Part shown: in pieces, positions 14,605 to 23,779 of the stretch
Numbering within the stretch: position 1 is the first letter of the stretch
How the letters are laid out: every line of letters starts with the position of its first letter
Source of the DNA: Hymenobacter convexus
GTDB lineage: Bacteria; Bacteroidota; Bacteroidia; Cytophagales; Hymenobacteraceae
NCBI RefSeq assembly: GCF_030580955.1
Contig: NZ_JAUQON010000003.1
Span: 372,001 to 436,000 of the forward strand
DNA: 64,000 nucleotides
Reading direction: 5' to 3'
Notes under the pieces: generated by a model
The model's input: the letters and a program-made list of their open reading frames with translations, nothing else
What the model was told of the DNA's origin: nothing
The model's database searches: none
Translations under genes and position numbers: made by a program

Positions 14605-17412
14605 TCACGGTGTCGACGACACATGCAGGGCCCGAAACTCCGACGGCGTCACCTGGTAGCGCGCCCGAAAGCTGGTGGCGAAATAAGACGGCGACGAGAA
14701 GCCCAATTCGTAGGCGACGTCGGCAATGGTGCGCTGCTCGTCGAGCAGCAGCTCGCGGGCTTTGGTGAGGCGCAGGCTCTGGATAAAATCGGTGACGCCG
14801 GTACCCAGCACGGCCTTCACCTTGCGGTAGAGCTGCATGCGCGAGATGCCCAGCGCGCGGGCGATGTCCTCCACGCTGAGGTCGGTTTTGGTGAGGTGGG
14901 CTTCGACGGCGGCGGTGAGGTCGGTGAGGAATTTCTGGTCGGGGTTGGTGGCGGCTACGGTGGCGGCGTCCACGGCCAGCTCGCGGCGGGTGTGGGTGCG
15001 CTGGCGGGCGCGGTTGGCCAGCAGCGTGCGCACGCTTTCGAGCAGGAAGGCGGGGTTGAAGGGCTTGGTGAGGTAGAGGTCGGCGCCGGCCTGCACGCCT
15101 TCCAGCAGCTGTTCGGGGGCGTTGCGGGCCGTGAGCAGCACCACCGGAATGTGCGAGGTGCGCCAATCGGCCCGCAGCTGAGCTACCACCTCCAAGCCGC
15201 TGAGACCGGGCATCATCACGTCGCACACAATGAGGTCGGGTATCAGCTCGGTGGCCATTCGCAGGCCGGTGTGGCCGTCGGCGGCGCTTTGCACCCGGAA
15301 ATCGCCGCGCAGCTTGCGGGCCAGGAAGTCGTTCACCTCGGCATTGTCCTCGATAACCAAAATGAGGGTTTGGTGCTCGGATTCGGCAGCAACCGCCGAA
15401 TCACTTGCTTCAAAATCGGCCGGAATCAGTGCCAACTCATCCATCGCGCTGGCTGGCGCCTCCACGCCGCCAGCAGCCCGCAGCTCGGCCGGCAGCTCGC
15501 GCGGCAGCTCCACCGTGAAGGTGCTGCCCTGCCCTGCCTGGCTGCTGAAACTGAGCTGCCCCTGATGCAACCGCACCAGCCCGTGCGCCAGCGCCAGGCC
15601 CATACCCGAGCCTTTGGCCACGCTGCCCGGCGCGCCCTGTTCGCCCTGATAGAACCACTCGAACACGTGCGCCCGGTCCTCCTCGCTGATGCCGCGGCCG
15701 GTGTCGGCCACGCTCAGGCGCAGGGTGCGGCCGTCTTCAGCGGCTTGCAGGCTGACGGTTATTTGCCCTTGGTCAGGCGTGAATTTCAAGGCGTTGGATA
15801 GCAGATTCAGCACCACCTTGTCCAGCAGGTTGGCATCAAACCAGGCGCGCAGCTCCGGCTCGGCAGGGAGGAACTGCAGGCGCACGCCGCGCAACTGGGC
15901 GGGCTTCTCGAAAGCTTCCACGATGTCGCGCACGAAAGCCACCAGGTCGTTTTCAGTGGCGCGCACGGCCATCTTGCCCACTTCGATTTTGCGGAAATCC
16001 AGTAGCTGATTCACCAGCTGCACCAGGCGCTGGGTATTGCGGCGCACCAGGGCCAGGTCCTGCCGCTGGGTGGGCGTGAGGGCGGCGCCTTCGGCCAGCA
16101 GCTCTTCCACGGGCCCCAGAATGAGGGTGAGCGGGGTGCGCAATTCGTGCGAGAAATTGGTGAAGAAGCGCAGCTTGGCTTCGGTGTCGGCGCGGGCCTG
16201 CTCGGCCAGGGCTTCGAGCTGGTTGCGCTGCCGGCTGATTTCCTCGTTCTGGCTGATGAGCTGGCGGTTTATCTTGTCGTTTTCGGCGTTTTGCAGGGCT
16301 AGTTGGTGGTTTATCAGCCGGTTTTTGCGGGCCGAGCGCCAGGCCAGCGCACCCAGGGCCAGCGCGCCCAGCAGCGTAGCCAGCAGGCCATAAAGCGCGG
16401 TTTGCAGGTTGGAGTAGGTGGCGCGCAGGTTTTGCAACAGGTTGTGCTGCTGCTCGATGTCGTTCTGCTGCGTCAGGATTTTGTCGCTCTGCTGCTGCAT
16501 CGTCAGCACGTTGGTCGAGTCGATGACGATGGTATTGAGCTTATTTTCGCGCTTGAAGGGCTGGTGGTGCAGGATTTTCAGGGCCAGCCGAATAGCGTCC
16601 TCGCCGGCCGGCGAGTACAGCAGCGAGGCGCTCAGCACGCGCTGCTGCACGAGGTCCAGGGCCAGGCCATCGACGCCGATAATGCGGACTTTGCCGGCCC
16701 GGCCCAGCTCCTGCAGCACCTCGGAAGCGGCGCGGCCCATGTTGTCGTTGTGCGAGAAGATAAGCGACACTTCCGGATGCGCTTTCAGGACGGCGCGCAA
16801 TGGCCGCTTCAGCGTGGTCGGGTTCCAGTAGCCGTTCACCTGGGCCACCACGTGCATATTCGGAAAGGCTTCCAGCGCCTGCGTGAAGCCCTGGTGCCGC
16901 CCGGCCGTGGCCGACGACCCCGGCGCCCCCAGCAGCTCAATGACGCTGCCCCGTTCCCGCAGCAGCCGGGCGGCGTAGCGGGCGGCCGTGGTGCCCACTT
17001 CCACGTTGTCCCCGCCCACGTAGGCGGTGTAGTCCTCGGAGGTGGTGCGGCGGTCGAGCAGCACCACCGGGATGCCGGCGCGGTAGGCTTCCTCCACGGC
17101 GGGCGTCACGGGCCCCGCTTCGTAGGGCGACACAATCAGCAAATCGATGCCGCTGCGCAGCAGGTCACGGATTTGCTGGGCCTGGCGGCGGCTGTCGTCC
17201 TGGGCGTCGAGCATGCGCAGCTGCTCCACTTCGGGGTAAAAGCTCAGCTCGCGCTTCATGCCGGCCAGCACGGCCTGGCGCCACGGCCCGGTGGTGCTGC
17301 ACTGCGAGAAACCAATGCGGTAGGTTTTGGGCGGCGGCTGGGTGCAGCCGGCCAGCAGCGCCAGCACGGGCAGCAGCCATCGAATTCGCAACAGAGAGGA
17401 AAGGGAAGTCAC
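14605..17412 (-). CDS. Hybrid two-component regulator with sugar-binding sensor and AraC output
   Basis: The frame could begin at 17532, but a GTG at 17412 places the start right at a signal/anchor sequence (RWLLPVLALLAGC), giving about 935 residues. Order: periplasmic binding protein type I domain (about 30-300), coiled segment, membrane segment (about 338-358), histidine kinase with FFTNFSHELRTP (His422), HATPase, receiver domain with IVCDVMMPG and a KPF lysine, and AraC helix-turn-helix at the end. This is the single-protein sensor type that controls Bacteroidota glycan loci, like the fructose sensor BT1754 in architecture. It lies divergently next to susC. The N-terminal LLAGC looks like a lipobox, which is unusual. 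Confidence 0.88.
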   Translation of the reverse strand: MTSLSSLLRIRWLLPVLALLAGCTQPPPKTYRIGFSQCSTTGPWRQAVLAGMKRELSFYPEVEQLRMLDAQDDSRRQAQQIRDLLRSGIDLLIVSPYEAGPVTPAVEEAYRAGIPVVLLDRRTTSEDYTAYVGGDNVEVGTTAARYAARLLRERGSVIELLGAPGSSATAGRHQGFTQALEAFPNMHVVAQVNGYWNPTTLKRPLRAVLKAHPEVSLIFSHNDNMGRAASEVLQELGRAGKVRIIGVDGLALDLVQQRVLSASLLYSPAGEDAIRLALKILHHQPFKRENKLNTIVIDSTNVLTMQQQSDKILTQQNDIEQQHNLLQNLRATYSNLQTALYGLLATLLGALALGALAWRSARKNRLINHQLALQNAENDKINRQLISQNEEISRQRNQLEALAEQARADTEAKLRFFTNFSHELRTPLTLILGPVEELLAEGAALTPTQRQDLALVRRNTQRLVQLVNQLLDFRKIEVGKMAVRATENDLVAFVRDIVEAFEKPAQLRGVRLQFLPAEPELRAWFDANLLDKVVLNLLSNALKFTPDQGQITVSLQAAEDGRTLRLSVADTGRGISEEDRAHVFEWFYQGEQGAPGSVAKGSGMGLALAHGLVRLHQGQLSFSSQAGQGSTFTVELPRELPAELRAAGGVEAPASAMDELALIPADFEASDSAVAAESEHQTLILVIEDNAEVNDFLARKLRGDFRVQSAADGHTGLRMATELIPDLIVCDVMMPGLSGLEVVAQLRADWRTSHIPVVLLTARNAPEQLLEGVQAGADLYLTKPFNPAFLLESVRTLLANRARQRTHTRRELAVDAATVAATNPDQKFLTDLTAAVEAHLTKTDLSVEDIARALGISRMQLYRKVKAVLGTGVTDFIQSLRLTKARELLLDEQRTIADVAYELGFSSPSYFATSFRARYQVTPSEFRALHVSSTP

Positions 17413-17653
17413 GCGGTGTTGGTCGAACCTGAAATGAGGCGGGCGGTGCCGCTTCTTCAAATATACAGAACCGGGCTGCGAGCGCCACGGCCAAAAACCC
17501 CGGCAACGACGCGGCTTAGGCGACCAGGGCAACTGATATGCCGCTCAATGGCAAGTGCTGACTTCAACGCTAGGAACTGGGTGGGCAGGCGAATCAGGAA
17601 ATTTTTGCACTTGCAATGCACTCAACTCATTCAACATCAGCTAATAACCAGTC

Positions 17654-17681
17654 GTTTTTACGTAAACGATTCCGTAAAAAC
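17654..17681. promoter_or_regulatory. Inverted repeat upstream of susC, candidate operator
   Basis: GTTTTTACG (17654-17662) is repeated inverted as CGTAAAAAC (17673-17681). The left arm also overlaps the perfect palindrome TTTACGTAAA at 17657-17666. The site lies about 90-115 bases before the susC start codon, in the shared upstream region with the hybrid regulator. Binding by the AraC domain or the LacI-type protein is inference. Confidence 0.45.
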
Positions 17682-17767
17682 CCGGTTTTTGGGTGTTGAG
17701 TCGGGCAAGGCGTCTTCTTTCTTTACTAAACCCAATTAAGGCCTCACTCACCTCCAAATCCCACCTT

Positions 17768-20700
17768 ATGCATAAATTTCGTCTCTTAATCGGGCTGCTG
17801 GCGTTCCTGGGAACGTTTGTGGCCCAGGCCCAGACCCGGCAAGTGTCCGGGCGCGTGCTGAACGCGGCGGACAAAACGCCCCTGCCGGGCGTGTCTGTGC
17901 TACTGAAGGGCACCACCACGGGCAGCACCACCAACCCCGACGGGGTGTTTGAGTTGAACGTGCCGGCTACTGGCGGCACGCTGGTGTTCTCGTTCGTGGG
18001 GTTCGAGTCGGTGGAAATGCCGGTCGGCACCTCGGCTTCGATGAATATCCAGCTCAAAGAGCAAAGCCAGGGCCTCAACGAGGTGGTGGTAGTGGGCTAC
18101 GGCTCGCAGCGCAAGCGCGACATCACCGGCTCGGTGGCCTCCATTTCGGCCGAGCAGGTGGCCGAAACGCCCATCACCCGCGCCGACCAGATTCTGCAGG
18201 GCCGCGTGAGCGGTGTGCAGGTGACCCAGACCAACTCGGAGCCGGGCGGCAACGTGTCCATCCGCATCCGCGGCACCAATTCCATCAACACCGGCAACGA
18301 GCCGCTGTTTGTGGTGGATGGCTTCCCCGGCGCCGGCGACTTGAACTCCATCAACCCCAGCGACATCGAGAGCGTGGAGATTCTGAAAGACGCCTCGGCC
18401 ACGGCTATTTACGGCTCGCGCGGAGCCAACGGCGTGGTGCTCATCACCACCAAGAAGGGCAAAGTGGGCAAGGGCACCGTGAGCCTGGAGGGCTACACCG
18501 GCGTGCAGGTGGTGCGCCACAAGTTTGATTTGATGAACGCCAGGGAGTTTGCGCAGTACCTCAACGACGTGAACGCCGGCTCGACCACCCTGCCTCCGCC
18601 CTACCGCCAAAGCCAGATAGACTCGCTGGGTGAGGGCACCGACTGGCAGAAGGAGCTGTTTCGGCCGGCGCGCATGAGTAACTACCAGCTGGGCTTCAAC
18701 GGCGGCACCGAAGAGACGCGCTATAATCTGAGCTTCAACTATTTTGACCAGGATGGCGTGGTGATTAACTCGGGCTTCAAGCGCGCCACGGTGCGGCTGA
18801 ACCTCGATAAGAAAATCGGCAGCAAGCTGAGCTTCAACTTTTCGAGCCAGGTAGCCGGCACCTTTGAGAACCGGGCGTTTGTGAACTCCTCGGGTGGCAG
18901 CAACGGCGGGGTGCTGCTCGATGCCCTGCGCATTAGCCCTGTCGTGCCGGTGCGCGACGCCTCGGGCGCCTTCACCTATTCCAATAGCCCCCTGCCCTAT
19001 GTGGAGGACGTGGGCAACCCCATTGCCTACGCCGAGAAGGTGAAGGACCAGCGCACCACCGCCCGCGGCCTGTTCAACGTGGCGGCCAACTATGAAATCA
19101 TCCCCGGCCTGACGGCCCGCGTGACCGGTGGCTTCGACTACAACAACAACCAGGTCAACATCTACCGGCCCTCCGATATTTTCCTTGGGCGCCTCACCAA
19201 CGGCTCGGCCACGCGCAGCACCACCTACCGCTACAGCTGGCTGAACGAAAACACGCTGACCTACGACAAGAAGCTGAATGAGAACAATTTCCTCAACGTG
19301 GTGGTGGGCGTGACCGAGCAGCAGTTTTTCGGCGACAACTTCGGCACCTCGGCCAATGGCTTCTTTACCAACACGCTGGGCTCCGACAACTTGGCCTTGG
19401 CCTCGACCTTGCTCACGCCCAACTCGGGCAAGCCGTCGAACACGCTGGCTTCGTTTTTTGGCAGAGTCAATTACCGCCTGTTCGAGCGGTTTTTGTTCAC
19501 AGCCACGCTGCGGGCCGACGGCTCGTCGCGCTTTGGGGCCAATAACAAGTGGGGCTACTTCCCCTCGGCGGCCTTCGCTTACCGGCTGATTGACGAGCGG
19601 TTTATGAAGGATTTGAGCTTCCTGAGCGATTTGAAGCTGCGGGTGGGCTTCGGCATCACGGGCAACCAGGAAATCAGCAACTACCAGTCGCTGGCCCGCT
19701 ACGATGCCGGCTCCTACGCCTCGGGCAGCACCCGCCTGGTGGGCCTGGTACCGCTGAACATTCCGAACCCCAACCTGAAATGGGAATCGACGGCAGCCTC
19801 GAATGTGGGCATCGACATGGCTTTCCTGCAGAACCGCATTATCGTAACGGCCGACGCCTACTATAAGAAGACCAGCGACTTGCTGCTGCAGGTTTCGACG
19901 CCCCGCACCAGCGGCTACAACAGCATCTTGCTGAACGCGGGTAGCGTGGAGAATAAGGGCGTGGAATTCGCGCTGACCACGACCAACATCGACAGCAAGC
20001 AGTTTTCCTGGACAACGAACTTCAACATCTCGGCCAACCGCAACAAGGTGCTCGACCTCAACGGCGAGTACGAGCGCTACGTGGGCAGCTCCAGTTCCAG
20101 CCTGTTTGTGGGCTCGGGCCTGGGCAACACCAGCCTGCTGCGCGTGGGCGAGCCCATCGGTACGTTCTTCGGCTACCAGTTTGATGGGCTTTGGCAGAAC
20201 ACGGACGAGATTACGGCCAGCGGCACCCGGTCGGGCGCCCGGCCCGGCGACCCGCGCTACGTGGACCAGAACGGCGACAAGGCCATCACGGCCGACGACC
20301 GGGTGATTATCGGCCGGGCCCAGCCCAAGTTCATTTACGGCTTCACCAACGGCTTCAAGCTGGGCGGCTTCAACCTGAGCGTGTTTATCCAGGGCGTGCA
20401 GGGCGACGACGTGCTGAACCTAAACCGCTACGAGCTGGAATCGGGCATCACGACCACCAACAAGCTCAAAACCGTCATCAACCGCTGGACGCCGACCAAC
20501 ACGAATACCAACATTCCGCGGGCCGGCAGCACGCTGCGCCGCAGCACCGGCATCGTGAGCGACGTGGTAGAAGACGGCAGCTTCCTGCGCCTCAAAACCG
20601 TGACGCTGGGCTACACGCTGCCCAAGTTCAGCAAGGTTATTAAGTCGGCCAGCGTGTACATCACGGGCCAGAACGTGCTCACGTTCACCAAATACACTGG

Positions 20701-20812
20701 CTACGACCCCGAGGTGAACTCCTTCGGCAGCGACAACCTGAGTTTGAACACCGACTACAACGCCTACCCCAGCACCCGCACCTTCATTGCGGGGGTGCGG
20801 CTGGGCTTCTAG
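17768..20812 (+). CDS. SusC-like TonB-dependent outer-membrane transporter
   Basis: The ATG at 17768 gives a clear signal peptide (MHKFRLLIGLLAFLGTFVAQ); an ATG 25 codons earlier is disfavoured. The protein has about 1014 residues. It contains a carboxypeptidase-regulatory-like domain (VSGRVLNAADKTPLPGVSV), the plug domain with EVVVVGYGSQRKRDITGSV, SIRIRGTNSINTGNEPLFVV and DASATAIYGSRGANGVVLIT, then a long beta-barrel with the usual C-terminal ending in aromatic Phe (FIAGVRLGF). It imports oligosaccharides across the outer membrane with the SusD partner encoded next. Likely controlled by the divergent hybrid regulator. Confidence 0.95.
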   Translation: MHKFRLLIGLLAFLGTFVAQAQTRQVSGRVLNAADKTPLPGVSVLLKGTTTGSTTNPDGVFELNVPATGGTLVFSFVGFESVEMPVGTSASMNIQLKEQSQGLNEVVVVGYGSQRKRDITGSVASISAEQVAETPITRADQILQGRVSGVQVTQTNSEPGGNVSIRIRGTNSINTGNEPLFVVDGFPGAGDLNSINPSDIESVEILKDASATAIYGSRGANGVVLITTKKGKVGKGTVSLEGYTGVQVVRHKFDLMNAREFAQYLNDVNAGSTTLPPPYRQSQIDSLGEGTDWQKELFRPARMSNYQLGFNGGTEETRYNLSFNYFDQDGVVINSGFKRATVRLNLDKKIGSKLSFNFSSQVAGTFENRAFVNSSGGSNGGVLLDALRISPVVPVRDASGAFTYSNSPLPYVEDVGNPIAYAEKVKDQRTTARGLFNVAANYEIIPGLTARVTGGFDYNNNQVNIYRPSDIFLGRLTNGSATRSTTYRYSWLNENTLTYDKKLNENNFLNVVVGVTEQQFFGDNFGTSANGFFTNTLGSDNLALASTLLTPNSGKPSNTLASFFGRVNYRLFERFLFTATLRADGSSRFGANNKWGYFPSAAFAYRLIDERFMKDLSFLSDLKLRVGFGITGNQEISNYQSLARYDAGSYASGSTRLVGLVPLNIPNPNLKWESTAASNVGIDMAFLQNRIIVTADAYYKKTSDLLLQVSTPRTSGYNSILLNAGSVENKGVEFALTTTNIDSKQFSWTTNFNISANRNKVLDLNGEYERYVGSSSSSLFVGSGLGNTSLLRVGEPIGTFFGYQFDGLWQNTDEITASGTRSGARPGDPRYVDQNGDKAITADDRVIIGRAQPKFIYGFTNGFKLGGFNLSVFIQGVQGDDVLNLNRYELESGITTTNKLKTVINRWTPTNTNTNIPRAGSTLRRSTGIVSDVVEDGSFLRLKTVTLGYTLPKFSKVIKSASVYITGQNVLTFTKYTGYDPEVNSFGSDNLSLNTDYNAYPSTRTFIAGVRLGF

Positions 20813-20834
20813 CACGTCATGTCGAGCTAGAAAG

Positions 20835-20945
20835 AACGTCATGTCGAGCGTAGCCGAGACATCTCGCGTGTGGTAGTAATCCAATCGTGCGAAAAGTCTT
20901 GATTACTGCTGCACGCGAGATGTCTCGGCTACGCTCGACATGACA
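20835..20945. repeat. Palindromic element family B, copy 1
   Basis: Two inverted arms of about 34 bases (20835-20870 and 20912-20945) begin with AACGTCATGTCGAGCGTAGC and contain GAGACATCTCGCGTG. The spacer has GTGGTAGTAATCCAATCG, which recurs in copies 2 and 3. A truncated arm start (CACGTCATGTCGAGCTAG) lies just before it at 20814-20831. The element sits between susC and susD and could form a large hairpin that reduces read-through. Confidence 0.85.
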
Positions 20946-21003
20946 GCCTGCTGGCATTTCAGCCAAATCCTCCACTCCCTCCCGACTTTCCCATCAACTC
21001 CCG

Positions 21004-22431
21004 ATGAAAAAAAATATCCTCCTGCTCGGCATCCTGGCCCTCGGCCTGAGCCTGGGCGCCTGCGAGAAATTCCTGCAGGAAAACCCGGCCGATTTCCTGG
21101 CCGCCGAGAACTTTTACCAGAACGAAAGCGACGCCGTGGCCGGCCTCAACGGCGTGTTTAACGCGCTGCTGCCCCAGACGTACTACGGCCGCACGGGCTG
21201 GCAAATCACGGAGCTGCCCGGCGAGCTGATTCGCGTGGGCTCCAGCACCGACGAGCGGGCCCAGCTCTCGCGCTTCACCTACACGCCCACCAACACCGAA
21301 ATCAACAGCTGGTGGACCAACTCGTACCGGATGATAAACCGGGCCAACGACGTGATTGAGAAGGTGCCGGCCATTGCCATGGACGCCACGCGCAAGGCCA
21401 ACATCATCGGCAACGCCCGTTTCCTGCGCGCCCAGGGCTACTTCGATTTGGTGCGCTGCTTCGGCGACGTGCCCCTGCTGACGGCCACCGTGAAGGGCCC
21501 GGCCGACGACCTGCGGCCCGCGCGCACGCCCCTGGCGCAGGTGTACCAGCAGATTATCGACGACCTGACCTTTGCCGAGGCCAACTGCCTGCGCGAAGAC
21601 CGGATTGCGGCCGGCGAGAAGGGCCGCGTGTCGAGCGGCGCGGCGGCGGCCGTGCTGGCCAAGGTGTACCTGACGCGCGCCACCACCACCGCGGCCCAGC
21701 CCGGCGACAACCAGAGCGCCCTCGACGCCTGCAACCGCGTCATCAGCTCGAACGTGTACCAGTTGCTGCCGGTGTACGGCGACGTGTTCAACCCCGACAA
21801 GGAAAACGGGCCGGAGCACATCTTCAGCATTCAGTTCGATTTGCCACCGAACACGGGCAGCATCATTGTGCGGCAGTTTTTGCCCTCGCAGCTGGCCGGC
21901 CTGGGCACCTTCACGGTGGAAGACAGCCTCGTGCGCTCCTACCGCGCCAACGACGTGCGCCGCGCCTGGAACATCAGCAACCAAGCCGGCAGCACCACGC
22001 TGGCGCGCTACTACTTCAACAAATTCCGCGACGACAAGCGCATCATCAACGACTCGCGCTGCAACTACCTCATCACCCGCTACGCCGACGTGCTGCTGCT
22101 GCAATCGGAAGCCCGCAACGCCCTCAACCCCAACGACCCGCTGAAGTACGACGGCTACAACAAGGTGCGCCAGCGCGCCGGCATCGCGCAATGGCCCACC
22201 ACCCGCGTGACCACCAAAGACGCCTTCGTGGACATGCTGCTGCGCGAGCGGGGCTGGGAGTTGGTGCAGGAAGGCCACCGCTGGTTCGACCTCGTGCGTC
22301 TGGGCCGCCTGTTCGAGCGCGAGCGCGCCATCTTCAACCGCACTGTGGACCCGCGCTACGTGTTGTTTCCCCTTCCGCAGCCCGAGTTGCAGCTGAACCC
22401 CAATCTGACCCAGAACCCGGGGTACAACTAG
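21004..22431 (+). CDS. SusD-like glycan-binding lipoprotein (RagB/SusD family)
   Basis: A 475-residue lipoprotein with signal sequence and lipobox (ILALGLSLGAC, Cys20). The early FLQENPADFLAAENFY segment is typical of SusD N-termini, and the helical TPR-like body includes NARFLRAQGYFDLVRCFGDV and the C-terminal RERGWELVQEGHRWFDLVR, hallmarks of the family. It caps the SusC transporter on the cell surface and binds the incoming glycan. It follows susC by about 190 bases, with a palindromic element between. Confidence 0.95.
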   Translation: MKKNILLLGILALGLSLGACEKFLQENPADFLAAENFYQNESDAVAGLNGVFNALLPQTYYGRTGWQITELPGELIRVGSSTDERAQLSRFTYTPTNTEINSWWTNSYRMINRANDVIEKVPAIAMDATRKANIIGNARFLRAQGYFDLVRCFGDVPLLTATVKGPADDLRPARTPLAQVYQQIIDDLTFAEANCLREDRIAAGEKGRVSSGAAAAVLAKVYLTRATTTAAQPGDNQSALDACNRVISSNVYQLLPVYGDVFNPDKENGPEHIFSIQFDLPPNTGSIIVRQFLPSQLAGLGTFTVEDSLVRSYRANDVRRAWNISNQAGSTTLARYYFNKFRDDKRIINDSRCNYLITRYADVLLLQSEARNALNPNDPLKYDGYNKVRQRAGIAQWPTTRVTTKDAFVDMLLRERGWELVQEGHRWFDLVRLGRLFERERAIFNRTVDPRYVLFPLPQPELQLNPNLTQNPGYN

Positions 22432-22435
22432 CCGG

Positions 22436-22547
22436 ACCCCACCCCCGGCCCCTCCCCGGTGGGGAGGGGTGCGTTCAGCAATTACAAGAACTCGCGTTTG
22501 GCACCCTTCGGCACCCTTCCCCACCGGGGAAGGGCCGGGAGTGGGGT
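22436..22547. repeat. Palindromic element family D, long form
   Basis: Two GC-rich inverted arms, ACCCCACCCCCGGCCCCTCC onward (22436-22471) and its near complement (about 22512-22547), each with an internal short hairpin (CCTCCCCGGTGGGGAGG; CTTCCCCACCGGGGAAG). It starts a few bases after the susD stop. Other members are at 24658, 30179, 32874 and, degenerate, 59706. Confidence 0.75.
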
Positions 22548-22585
22548 ACGCCCGTCCGCGCCAGAACAAAACCAACTCATAAGCA

Positions 22586-23779
22586 ATGCGTCCTTTCCTT
22601 CTTTTCCTAATGCTGTGGTGGGTGATGAGCGCACCGGCGCGCGCGGCTGCAACCGCCGCGCCGGCTGCGTTCATCCTGCTCGACCCGGCCGCTATGGCCG
22701 CCTACAAAACGGCCTATAAAGCCGGCCACCAGCCCGAAGCCGCGCAGGTAAAGACCCTGCTGAGCCGGGCCGACCGCGCCCTGAAAACTGCCCCCTACAC
22801 CATTGCCACCAAGCCCCAGACGCCCCCTAGCGGCGACAAGCACGACTACATCTCGCAGGCGCCCTACTGGTGGCCCGACCCCAGCAAGCCCAACGGCCTG
22901 CCCTACATTCAGAAAGACGGCCTGCACAACCCCGAGGCCGAAGCTATGAAGGATAGCGAGGCCCTGAGCAAGCTCTGCACCGATGTGCAGGCGCTGAGCC
23001 TGGCCTATTATTTCTCGGCCGAGGAGAAATACGCGCAGCAGGCCACGCGCCAGCTGCGCACGTTTTTTCTGGACCCTGCTACTCGCATGAACCCCAACCT
23101 GAACTTCGGGCAGGGCATTCCGGGCATCAATTCGGGCCGGAATTTTGGCATCATCGAAACGCGCCATCTGGTGAATATTCCGGAGGCGCTGGCCTTGATG
23201 AACGACAGCAAAAGCGTAGATGCAAGCCTGACTTCGGGCCTGAAAGCCTGGTTTAAGGCCTTCAACACCTGGCTCACCACCAGCCCCATTGCGCTGCCCG
23301 AAGGCCAGGCCAAGAACAACCACGGCACCTTCTACGACACACAGGTGGTCGATTTCGCGCTCTTCACCGGCGATGACGCCCTGGCCAAACGCACCCTCCA
23401 GCAGCAAACCTGGCCCCGCGTGGCCGTGCAGCTGGCCCCCGACGGCGCCCAGCCCCTGGAGCTAGCCCGCACCCGCCCCTGGAACTACGTGAGCATGAAC
23501 CTGCAAGGCTGGGTGCGCCTGGCCCTGATGGCCCCACACGTCGGCCTCGACCTGTGGCACTATACTACGCCCGATGGCCGCGGCCTGCGCCCTACCGTGG
23601 AGTGGTTCCGGCCCTACCTGCTGGGCGAAAAAAAGATGGAGAAAGCCGACGTGGCCGGCACTTCCAACACCCCGGCCCTCGACGCCTACGCCCAGGCTGC
23701 CCGCGCCTACCCCGACCTGAACGCAGCCCCGGTTTTCGCCAAATTCCCCACTTTCACTCCCCTTCCGTGGACCTACTAA
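22586..23779 (+). CDS. Alginate_lyase-superfamily secreted polysaccharide lyase (PL38-like)
   Basis: A 397-residue protein with a signal peptide (FLLFLMLWWVMSAPARA). Motifs of the alginate_lyase superfamily are present: PYWWPDPSKPNGLPYIQKDG, TRMNPNLNFGQ, an RHL motif and the NNHGTFYDTQ segment with the conserved Asn-Asn-His. The all-helical toroid and length fit PL5/PL38-type lyases, which cleave glucuronan or alginate by beta-elimination; I favour PL38 because of the NNHG context and plant-polysaccharide neighbours. It overlaps the next gene by 13 bases. A paralogue lies at 30264. Confidence 0.75.
   Translation: MRPFLLFLMLWWVMSAPARAAATAAPAAFILLDPAAMAAYKTAYKAGHQPEAAQVKTLLSRADRALKTAPYTIATKPQTPPSGDKHDYISQAPYWWPDPSKPNGLPYIQKDGLHNPEAEAMKDSEALSKLCTDVQALSLAYYFSAEEKYAQQATRQLRTFFLDPATRMNPNLNFGQGIPGINSGRNFGIIETRHLVNIPEALALMNDSKSVDASLTSGLKAWFKAFNTWLTTSPIALPEGQAKNNHGTFYDTQVVDFALFTGDDALAKRTLQQQTWPRVAVQLAPDGAQPLELARTRPWNYVSMNLQGWVRLALMAPHVGLDLWHYTTPDGRGLRPTVEWFRPYLLGEKKMEKADVAGTSNTPALDAYAQAARAYPDLNAAPVFAKFPTFTPLPWTY

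Noticed and set aside
20835-20945. Inverted repeats as possible insertion-sequence ends
   Set aside because: Only a spacer of about 40 bases lies between the arms and the same unit recurs elsewhere, so it is a short palindromic element and not an IS.
20959-22674. Minus-strand frame of 571 codons opposite SusD
   Set aside because: SusD on the plus strand has lipobox and family motifs; the minus frame is compositional shadow.
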